In this document: in pieces, positions 56,801 through 62,945 of the stretch
Layout of the letters: each line of letters starts with the position of its first letter
How positions within the stretch are numbered: the first letter of the stretch is position 1
Assembly: GCF_041925275.1 (NCBI RefSeq)
Contig: NZ_JBHEUZ010000007.1
Location: forward strand, 124,001 to 188,000
Length of the DNA stretch: 64,000 bases
From: Parapedobacter pyrenivorans_A
GTDB lineage: Bacteria > Bacteroidota > Bacteroidia > Sphingobacteriales > Sphingobacteriaceae
Direction: 5' to 3'
Notes under the pieces: model-generated
What the model was told of the DNA's origin: nothing
The model's input: the letters and a program-made list of their open reading frames with translations, nothing else
Databases searched by the model: none
Translations under genes and position numbers: made by a program

Positions 56801-57213
56801 TCGGCAGGTGCAGTAACGGTGATGTCCTCTGCCTTCACTTGTTGTACGGCATAGCCGATCGATTTCTTGTCCCTTTTTACACCGAGGGCCGTCACCACCA
56901 CTTCACCAATTTCGCCGGTGGTCACTTCCAAAGTAACATTGATGGTGTTGGATGCACCCACGGGGACGGATTGCGAGACATACCCCAGCGCACTGAATTG
57001 GAGGGTTTCTCCTGTGGAGGCGTCAATCGAATAATGCCCAGCGGCATCGGTTTGTGTGCCGCGGTTGGTACCCTGTACCTGTATCGTTACCCCCTCAATG
57101 GGGCCGTTGGCATCCACTACGGTTCCGGTAATGGATGTCTGTGCATGAACACCTAGGACTGCATTTAGCAATACGAAGGCCATCACACAACATTTCATGT
57201 ACAAATTTCTCAT
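53860..57213 (-). CDS. SusC/RagA-family TonB-linked outer-membrane transporter (pair A)
   Basis: A 1117-residue SusC protein. It has a signal peptide (ending VHAQ near 25), a carboxypeptidase-D-like domain (SITGTVVDANGPIEGVTIQV), the plug opening IGEVVVTALGVKRDKKSIGYA, VLKGPNAAALYGARGANGVI, and a C-terminal LGFGLKAQF. An alternative ATG five codons inside (57198) is possible. It is the first transporter gene after the ROK regulator gene and probably carries most traffic of the locus. Confidence 0.95.
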   Translation of the reverse strand: MRNLYMKCCVMAFVLLNAVLGVHAQTSITGTVVDANGPIEGVTIQVQGTNRGTQTDAAGHYSIDASTGETLQFSALGYVSQSVPVGASNTINVTLEVTTGEIGEVVVTALGVKRDKKSIGYAVQQVKAEDITVTAPADVAQGLTGKVAGLNIATSNGLNNASSRIVIRGNNSVTGNNQPLIVVDGAIIDNRPVAQSNIEVTDGIRDWGNYLSYLNMDNIESVSVLKGPNAAALYGARGANGVILITSKKGTRQEGLGLSYNVTSNFTNVFRFQDVQNEYGGGFAAGLWTANPELPKTASGEYYLPTLYGGSSLGSGGSGIGGYHSTIPGGFNTWDIFSWFGASSSWGPRLDGQMVRWWDGELRPYSPQPDNRMSYYRQGNETTHNVAFSAGGDYGTVRLSASRTDGTAVVPNTTNNNTNIALGSNLKISKALSAEINVAYNQSNRLNTPEIGTNNSWGKFSVYGMSREYKPLEYQYYKNPDGSKFDFGSTYPQQEYSRDLYWHFYEKNSTLNRDELISTVKLNAEITPWLNAFVRTSANLISSKFETINNVPNPDKVSDGRYEKQLDKDKLMNTDIMVTAHKDNLFTDGFNASVSGMFNLYSNNGTGMIGVNDGTFIVPGIYSLGNILATDRLNPDLYSVTERRYHVESQSVLGILNLSYNDYLFLDLTGRNDINSTLTKSKNSTFYPSASLSFVFTDALNMNSKALSYGKLRLAYGESANATDPYKLGFTYDVGSFGGAPTNSVPETLSPEELGFQTSQSIEIGTSLGFLNDRINLDFTYYSIRSKNQILSADIAPSSGAKGVTFNSGELTNKGIEFIVNAAVIQNQNFSWSLSLNGAKNQNKVVALAPGIRELRIADVFGNLGVFMRVTPGDSYGTIYGTDFERDENGNKLLYNVKDADGNVYGTLYKVTQDPVAIGNAAPKLTGGLGNTFRYKNFSLYGMVDFKIGGDIYSFDHSTAMGSGISPATLAERNGGGLPYTFPDGTSANVGVIMEGYNEDDGKMNDRVVHPIYKYAGSYTGWTHLNRPRSLSVFENTWVKMREIALSYNLPKEIIQRSGVFQGLQVSVIGRNLFYLYSSLPDHLNPEAINGTGNGQGLQWSGMPSIRSLGFGLKAQF

Positions 57214-57379
57214 GTTGTAAATTGATTAAAATCCATAATTTGATTGACTGATTTATTGATTGAATTGAAGAAAGTGTTATTGACAATTGTCGAATAACTA
57301 AAGTTAACTGTGTGTGTCTATGTGCATGTGTTTGTGGTAAGTTTTTAGTTGAAAATTTTGTTAGTTGTCGTTAAAAAGG

Positions 57380-58564
57380 TTATTCTTTTAAATGGCTGTT
57401 TTCTACCACTAGGCTAGCAGCCCCGAGTAGCTCGGCTTGATATCCCAGTTTTGACACCACCATCGACGTATTCTCTACCAGCTTAGGTATGCAGAACTCG
57501 TTGATGGCCCGTTGCACCGGCGTCAATAGCAGCTTTCCGATGGCCGCCCCTCTGCCGCTTAGAACGATGCGTTCGGGGTTCATGATGTGGATCAGGGTGG
57601 CAATACCTTTGCCCATCATGAATGCGGCATCGGAAATAGCCGTGATAGCCAGTTGATCACCCTTGCGGGCCGCATCGATCAAGTGGTCCCCTTCGGATTT
57701 GGTGGGCGCAGCAAACAGCTGCTGCAGGCTCGAGGTGGTGCCTTCGGCTATCGCCTGCTTCGCATTTTCAACAGCGACGAGCAGCGAGGCGTCCACTTCC
57801 ATGCAGCCCCGCTTGCCGCACGAGCAAAGCTTGTTGCTGTGTGAAAGCGGGATGTGGCTGAATTCGCCGGCGTAACCGTTATGCCCCCTAAAAAGGCTTC
57901 CATTCACAATCATACCCAGCCCGATTCCCCAACCCATGTTCACAACCATTACGTCTCGCATACCTTTTGCTGCCCCGAAATTCAGCTCCGCGATGGCAAT
58001 GGCACTGGAATCATTTTCGATATATACCGGCAGACCGAGCCGTTGGATCAGACGGTCCCGTAGGCCCAAATGGTCATCGTCCGTGAAAAAGGATGCATTC
58101 ACCCCCTTCTCTATATCGATAAACCCCGGCATGGCAATGCCAACCCCTATGATGCTTTCGCGCTTTACATTGGCAGCGGCGATATACCGGTCGATGGCCG
58201 TGCATAATTGCTGGAAAGCATCAGGGTTGTCTTGCAGTGGTAAGGAGAAGGCCGTTTCGGGATAGACCGCCTCATTGGCTAAGTTGTAAACGACCACCCG
58301 CGTGATGAACTGATCCATCGCAACGGCAATGGAATACACCTTGACTTTTTTATTGAGCCGATACGTCACTGCGCGCCGCCCTCCGGTGGATGGCGCCAAA
58401 CCATGCTCTATGGCATAGCCATCTTTCAGCAGTCCGCCCATAACGCTGGTGATGTTGGGTACGCTCTTATTTGTATGCATACTCAATTCGGCAACGGACA
58501 GTGCTCCATTGTAATAGAGCAACTTGAATATAGCTTTCTTTAAGTGGTCCTGACGAAGCTTCAC
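57380..58564 (-). CDS. ROK-family transcriptional regulator
   Basis: A 394-residue NagC/Mlc/XylR-type repressor. An N-terminal winged helix (about 8-65, LSVAELSMHTNKSVPNITSVM) precedes a ROK sugar-kinase-like domain. IENDSSAIAIAELNFG and the zinc motif CSCGKRGCMEVDAS near 252 are present. In this family sugar binding releases DNA. The start is GTG at 58564; no upstream in-frame ATG exists nearby. It heads the polysaccharide locus and its own promoter contains the palindrome shared with the pair B promoter, which suggests autoregulation. Confidence 0.9.
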   Translation of the reverse strand: MKLRQDHLKKAIFKLLYYNGALSVAELSMHTNKSVPNITSVMGGLLKDGYAIEHGLAPSTGGRRAVTYRLNKKVKVYSIAVAMDQFITRVVVYNLANEAVYPETAFSLPLQDNPDAFQQLCTAIDRYIAAANVKRESIIGVGIAMPGFIDIEKGVNASFFTDDDHLGLRDRLIQRLGLPVYIENDSSAIAIAELNFGAAKGMRDVMVVNMGWGIGLGMIVNGSLFRGHNGYAGEFSHIPLSHSNKLCSCGKRGCMEVDASLLVAVENAKQAIAEGTTSSLQQLFAAPTKSEGDHLIDAARKGDQLAITAISDAAFMMGKGIATLIHIMNPERIVLSGRGAAIGKLLLTPVQRAINEFCIPKLVENTSMVVSKLGYQAELLGAASLVVENSHLKE

Positions 58565-58592
58565 CGTGTTGTAATTGGTTATAATGTAATAA

Positions 58593-58635
58593 CTAATGCA
58601 AACTTAATAAAATATCACCCTAGTTTTATAAAACT
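58593..58635 (-). promoter_or_regulatory. Promoter/operator of the ROK regulator gene
   Basis: On the - strand the -7 box TAAGTTTG (58606-58599) lies 35 bases before the GTG start. A perfect 14-base palindrome AGTTTTATAAAACT (58622-58635) sits between the -33 and -7 positions. The 21 bases 58593-58613 differ at one position from 52061-52081. Confidence 0.6.
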
Positions 58636-58832
58636 TATTAAAATAAAATATTAAGATAATGCTAATGATTGATTATCAGTTCATTTATTTTGATTTATTG
58701 GCTTTCAGTTGGATGGATTGGCAGAATTTTATAGACCGGCAGTGCGTTTGTCAACCGATTTGACTACTTTTACTCCCCTTGAGATAACTCATAACCAATC
58801 AAAAGCTTATCCAGTTTGAAATCGGATTGCCT

Positions 58833-59591
58833 ATGGAGCAGGATAGTATACAGCGATTTTCAGATCGTGCCGAGAACTACGATAAGTATCGGCCGGGTTA
58901 TCCGCAGGCACTCTTCGAATTTTTCCATGGAGCTGTATCGATCACCCCCGACTCGGTTATTGCCGACATAGCCGCAGGTACAGGTATTTTCACGGAGCAG
59001 GTTGCCAAGTGGGGCAATCGGATTTACGTGGTAGAGCCCAACCCCTATATGCGCAGTATGGCACACCGGCGGTTGGAAGGGTGCAAGCGCTGTGTATTCC
59101 TGGATGGTACCGCCGAAGCGAGCGGGTTGCCCGACAGCTCGATTGACCTGTTCGTCTCTGCACAGGCTTTTCACTGGTTCGACCTGGCAAAGACACGTGT
59201 GGAGTTTGAGCGGGCGGGCCGTAATGCGCCTTACGTGGCCATTGTGTGGAACCTGCGGAATACACGTAGCGCTTTTGAAGCTAGCTACGAGGCATTTATC
59301 CGTACATACGCATCCGACTATCTCCAGGTAAGCCAACGGAAGATGGATACCGTAGAAGTCCGTTCCTTTTTTGCTCCATTGCGGCCAAGGTATCGTGTTT
59401 TTGGACATATCGATTCACTGACCTATCCGCAATTGCTCGGCCGAACACTTTCGTATTCATTCCTGCCGGATGAGACCTCATCCGTGTTGCCCGAAATGAC
59501 GGCAGCGCTGGAAGCGTTGTTCCGGAAACACCAGCGGAAAGGGAAGGTGCGGCTGTCGTATAAAACGCGGTTGTTTGTAGGGCAGATTTGA
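58833..59591 (+). CDS. Class I SAM-dependent methyltransferase
   Basis: A 252-residue Rossmann methyltransferase. Motif I is VIADIAAGTGIFTEQV near 42-57, followed by the acidic VVEPNPYM and the motif IV region SIDLFVSAQAFHWFD typical of methyltransferase type 11. The acceptor is unknown. ATG at 58833 is preferred over TTG at 58827. It lies divergent from the ROK gene and 36 bases ahead of the DUF5009 gene, in a small two-gene unit. Confidence 0.88.
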   Translation: MEQDSIQRFSDRAENYDKYRPGYPQALFEFFHGAVSITPDSVIADIAAGTGIFTEQVAKWGNRIYVVEPNPYMRSMAHRRLEGCKRCVFLDGTAEASGLPDSSIDLFVSAQAFHWFDLAKTRVEFERAGRNAPYVAIVWNLRNTRSAFEASYEAFIRTYASDYLQVSQRKMDTVEVRSFFAPLRPRYRVFGHIDSLTYPQLLGRTLSYSFLPDETSSVLPEMTAALEALFRKHQRKGKVRLSYKTRLFVGQI

Positions 59592-59627
59592 TTTGAAGAT
59601 GTGATGTTCAATTATCAATTATCCATT

Positions 59628-60839
59628 ATGGCAAAGCGTTATTATTCGCTTGATGTATTCCGCGGGGCTACGGTCGCATTGATGATCCTGGTAAACAACC
59701 CCGGTAGTTGGTCCCATCTTTTTTCGCCATTGGGCCACGCTGAGTGGCATGGGCTTACCCCTACGGATTTGGTGTTTCCCTTCTTCCTGTTTGCCGTAGG
59801 CAACGCGATGGCTTTTGTGATGCCGCGTCTCCAGGAAGCAGGCGGTGCCGCGTTTTGGAAAAAGGTGTTGAAGAGGACAGTATTGATTTTCGGTATCGGA
59901 CTGTTGCTCAACTGGTGGCCTTTTGTGCGCTGGGAGGGAGATGTCTTGGCCTTCAAACATTGGGTTGACCCCGATGATCCGGAGCGGGGTATCCGCATTT
60001 TCGGTGTGTTGCAGCGCATCGCGCTGGCCTACTGTTTTGCTTCCATCGTCGTGTACTACCTTAAGGAAAAGTGGGTCATCATCGTTTCGGCTATTTTGTT
60101 GCTTGGGTATTGGTTGCTGTGTGTGGTGTTCGGCGGTAGCGATCCGTATAGTTTGGCGGGCTGGTTCGGTACGGCGGTTGACAAGAACGTGCTAGGGGTC
60201 GCCCATCTATACCGGGGCGAGGGTGTTCCGTTCGATCCCGAAGGGTTGATGAGCACATTGCCAGCTATTGTGCAGGTGGTGGTGGGTTACCTCACGGGAC
60301 GATACATCCGTGAGCAGGGTCAGGTGAGCTGGCTGTGGCCGCGGCTGCAGGCGTCGGTCGAACCGCACTTTAAAATGCTGGCCGGCTTGTTAGTCGTAGC
60401 GGCGTTGCTGGCCTTACTGGGCTTGTTTTGGGGCTTGGAGTTCCCAATCAACAAGAAAATATGGACGAGCTCATATGTGCTCTACACGAGCGGGCTTGCG
60501 CTATTCACCATCGGGGTAATGATCTGGTTTATTGAGGTGCTGGGTATGCGGAATTGGCTGACCCGCTTTTTCGATGTGTTCGGGAAGAACCCATTATTTA
60601 TTTTCGTGCTGAGCGGCGTATTGCCTCGGTTGTTGGGGCTGATCCGCATCCCGATGGGTGTCGACGATTCGGGCGGAACGCGTTACACCACGCCCCTCCG
60701 GTGGTTTTACACCGAGGTGTGTGCGCACGTACCCGGACCGCCCGAAGTAGGGTCATTCTGTTACGCGCTGGCATTTTTAGCTCTTTGCTGGGGGATCTGT
60801 TACGTATTGGATAGGAACAAGGTTTATATTAAGGTGTAA
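59628..60839 (+). CDS. DUF5009 / HGSNAT-like membrane protein
   Basis: A 403-residue inner-membrane protein with ten or more helices. The N-terminus, YYSLDVFRGATVALMILVNNPG, is the signature of heparan-alpha-glucosaminide N-acetyltransferase-like (DUF5009/DUF1624) proteins, and TPTDLVFPFFLFAVGNAMAF follows. The human relative acetylates terminal glucosamine across a membrane using a histidine. Bacterial members are often near glycan loci, as here beside a sulfated-glycan locus. ATG at 59628 is chosen; the longer frame adds nine residues from an AT-rich repeat leader. Confidence 0.85.
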   Translation: MAKRYYSLDVFRGATVALMILVNNPGSWSHLFSPLGHAEWHGLTPTDLVFPFFLFAVGNAMAFVMPRLQEAGGAAFWKKVLKRTVLIFGIGLLLNWWPFVRWEGDVLAFKHWVDPDDPERGIRIFGVLQRIALAYCFASIVVYYLKEKWVIIVSAILLLGYWLLCVVFGGSDPYSLAGWFGTAVDKNVLGVAHLYRGEGVPFDPEGLMSTLPAIVQVVVGYLTGRYIREQGQVSWLWPRLQASVEPHFKMLAGLLVVAALLALLGLFWGLEFPINKKIWTSSYVLYTSGLALFTIGVMIWFIEVLGMRNWLTRFFDVFGKNPLFIFVLSGVLPRLLGLIRIPMGVDDSGGTRYTTPLRWFYTEVCAHVPGPPEVGSFCYALAFLALCWGICYVLDRNKVYIKV

Positions 60840-61513
60840 GCACTTCGGTCGGTTCTCGGTCGTGTACCGGTAGTTTTTTGCCTCGATAATACCTGCCCAA
60901 TACCCACGGCGTACCACGGCAACAGATGGTAGGCACGTTGGCCGCATCTTCTCCGATGCTTTTCCGGTGTAGCACCGAAGGAGCACCGGAAGATGAGCGA
61001 ACAGCGGATGGGTGTGTTGCTCAGCCGTTGGCTTGAACGTTTGTGAGCATTCCTCACCAGTGAAAAAGCTGAATGTGGGTGAATTTTGCTGTCATTTGTC
61101 TGTGTAGTGCCCCATAACGATACTTACTCACGATGACGCTGAGCGGTAGGTGTTTTTGCGGCTCTTCTATTACTGCCCCGAGGAGACCATTGTTGCCACG
61201 ACTTGTACCCACATGATAAGTAGCCCATATGTAGGTAATATGTAGCCCTATAAGAGGTACACTATAGGTACATATTACCTACGGATGACGTACGGAATAG
61301 GTGGGTAAATGACGGCTTCGTAGCGGGCCGCAGTGCATCAGGTCCACCAAGGGAAGTCCAAAGGAACACGTGGGCACAAAGGGACAATAGCGACATCTGA
61401 TATAAACTTGTCCGCATGATGCCCGAACATTGTGAATATGTTTTTATGAGACGCGACAGTTTGATACCGAATGACTATCTGAATTTGTTAGAGGATTGAT
61501 GTGTCTACCAATA
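60840..61513. other. 674-base gene-poor stretch
   Basis: No gene is supported. Two overlapping - strand frames in 60840-61057 read as arginine-rich or low-complexity protein (for example HRRRCGQRAYHLLPWY); I recall similar phrases annotated as hypothetical proteins in related genomes, so this may be a dispersed non-coding repeat rather than a gene. Nested inverted repeats CCGGTG/CACCGG lie near 60960-60990. A long hairpin is at 61231-61282. A 17-codon + frame (61446-61499) is too short to call. Confidence 0.6.
61231..61282. repeat. Long near-perfect hairpin
   Basis: GTAGGTAATATGTA (61231-61244) is matched exactly by its complement at 61269-61282. An inner CCTATA/TATAGG adds six pairs, leaving a two-base bulge and a ten-base loop. 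The total is 20 base pairs, mostly A-T. There is no T tract. It resembles the end structure of a small mobile or regulatory element, and no flanking target repeat was seen. Confidence 0.7.
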
Positions 61514-61747
61514 TCAGACCTGCCGGTAGTGCCGCCATCGGTTTATTCTTTGCCTATTGCTTTCAATCGTCTCAAGCTGTTTTTTTGTAGCGACCGGCCC
61601 CTTCAGCAATAGTAATTCCAAACCCTCGGATTTGACGGTGTTAGTTTTCCGGTCGATTTCGGACCTCAATTTCTGTAGTTGGTTTGATGGCAATGCTTTG
61701 ACCAGTTTGACCGACTCTTCAAAACCGATATCTATTTGTGCTTGCAT
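61514..61747 (-). CDS. VapB-like antitoxin, apparently without its toxin
   Basis: A 77-residue protein starting MQAQIDIGFEESVKLVKALP and ending in NRQRINRWRHYRQV. The pattern, an amphipathic SNQLQKLRSEID helix and a C-terminal GPVATKKQLETI-type tail, is that of small Bacteroidota antitoxins that normally overlap a PIN-domain (VapC) toxin gene. No PIN-domain gene follows; the next 670 bases hold no gene. I chose the ATG at 61747, as the upstream ten residues are unlikely. It lies about 100 bases from the CRISPR-like array. Confidence 0.6.
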   Translation of the reverse strand: MQAQIDIGFEESVKLVKALPSNQLQKLRSEIDRKTNTVKSEGLELLLLKGPVATKKQLETIESNRQRINRWRHYRQV

Positions 61748-62063
61748 AATGTCAAATACAAAAAAAATTAGATTCAAACGTCATTCAATTTAACCCTGTG
61801 ATGTCTATCCTCAGGCGGCGGCTCCATCTGACATCTAATGTCTCAAAACCTTAAATCTTTCAAAATGGGGTCTGTAACACCCCCCAAAAAAAGCAGTGGA
61901 TTGACTTGGCAGATATATAGTTGCACATACCTTTCTAAATGGATCTGTAACACCATTCGTTGGAGACCTCGCCAGAGCTTAACGGTTGCACATACCTTTC
62001 AAATTAGGGTTGGTGATATTAGATAGAGACCTAGCGTCTTTATATGGGGTGTTGCATATACCT

Positions 62064-62116
62064 TTCAAACTAACTCCCTTTTGCCCGGAGCAATGATGAA
62101 AGGAGCAAAGAATAAA
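62064..62116. repeat. Duplicated hairpin segment inside the array, copy 1
   Basis: Starting within the repeat half at 62051, the sequence through GATGAAAGGAGCAAAGAA and AAAGAC resembles 62692-62746. A stem CTTTTGC/GCAAAG closes over it. It interrupts the normal spacer length. Confidence 0.55.
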
Positions 62117-62124
62117 GACTACGC

Positions 62125-62142
62125 ATTTAGAAAGGTGCAAGT
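62125..62142 (-). repeat. Inverted partial repeat (anti-repeat candidate)
   Basis: ATTTAGAAAGGTGCAAGT on the + strand is the reverse complement of the repeat's first half, apart from three missing bases and one mismatch. A - strand transcript would therefore pair with the crRNA repeat, as a tracrRNA anti-repeat does. It lies inside the 111-base rearranged interval. Confidence 0.45.
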
Positions 62143-62691
62143 CAGCCCTTCGCGCAATCACATCGCATAAGACCTGCGTCAGTTTGAAGTCTGTAATACC
62201 AAAACCGAATTATAATACGGCGGATCGCAAGTTGCATATACCTTTCAAAATGGAGTTGGTATCACCCTGGCGCCGTCCCTGACAAACTCCTTTCCGAGTT
62301 GCATATCTTTCAAATTTTTTCGCTCACGTCCGAGAATATGAGAACCACGTTACATATACCTTTCAAATTTGAGGTTAGTAACACACGTCACGGACATTCA
62401 TAAAGGAACATTCTTGTTGCGTACACCTTTCAAAATGGGGTTAGTACCCCCCACAGCTATCTAGTTGAGGAAAACGGTCAAGGTTGTACATACTTCTCAA
62501 AATGAGGTTAGTAATACCGTTACCGCCGCAGGGTACGCTGGCGCTGACACTGCATATACCTTTCAAAATGGGTTAGTAACACCAACGATTGAAGAATTAT
62601 TCACTCACAAACGTTGCAAATACCTTTCAAGATGGGGTTAGTGACATTCTATTCAGGGGGTGCATATGACGTTCTTTAGTTGCATATGCCT

Positions 62692-62746
62692 TTCAAAATG
62701 ATGCCTTCTTGCTGAACAAGGATGAAAGGAGCAAGAACAAAGGACA
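62692..62746. repeat. Duplicated hairpin segment at the leader end, copy 2
   Basis: TTCTTGCT and AGCAAGAA form a perfect eight-pair stem around a loop with GATGAAAGG. It follows directly on the last half repeat (62679) and matches copy 1 in order and sequence. It is followed by a third repeat fragment, CCACCTTTCAAATC, near 62750. Confidence 0.55.
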
Positions 62747-62778
62747 GCGGCCACCTTTCAAATCCGTCAAACCAAACA

Positions 62779-62818
62779 AAATCCGCGTCAATCAGCCCAA
62801 TCCGCGTCATCCGCGTTC
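62779..62818 (+). repeat. Dispersed intergenic repeat, copy 2
   Basis: The 40-base element with three CCGCGT phrases that also occurs at 8875-8914; most positions are identical, including the ends AAATCCGCGT and CCGCGTTC. It occupies the place of the array leader, between the array and the effector terminator. Confidence 0.7.
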
Positions 62819-62837
62819 CAATAAGCTCGTAATAAAT

Positions 62838-62872
62838 AAAAAAGTATTCAGTGAGTGCCAATCTGGCCTCAC
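62838..62872 (-). terminator. Putative terminator of the Cas12-like gene
   Basis: On the - strand, 74 bases past the effector stop, GTGAGGCC and GGCACTCAC form a stem with an ATT-type loop. T6 (62843-62838) follows seven bases later. It would separate the effector transcript from the array, which would then need its own promoter. Confidence 0.5.
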
Positions 62873-62945
62873 TCTATGGCTGTACAAGCAGCCTCAAAAA
62901 TTTCAAAGAACTATCTTAGTTGTAAGTCATCAGTCAACTCGCCAC

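Larger units (their letters stand above)
61846..62765 (-). CRISPR. CRISPR-like array with strongly diverged repeats
   Basis: About 13 repeats of 35-36 bases. On the + strand the consensus runs GTTGCATATACCTTTCAAAA, then TGGGGTTAGTAACACC; read on the - strand, the likely sense, it ends GAAAGGTATATGCAAC, like many type V repeats. Repeat starts: 61846 (5' part degraded), 61920, 61985, 62051 (first half only), 62162 (degraded), 62231, 62298 (3' half lost), 62349, 62416, 62483, 62549, 62613, 62679 (first half). Most intervals are 64-67 bases, giving spacers of 28-31 bases; 62051-62162 (111) and 62298-62349 (51) are rearranged. Nearly every repeat differs from consensus, and spacers show no similarity to one another. 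Confidence 0.8.

Noticed and set aside
62676..62861. A 61-codon - strand frame at the edge of the array.
   Set aside because: It is built from repeat, hairpin and dispersed-repeat sequence and has no protein-like conservation.
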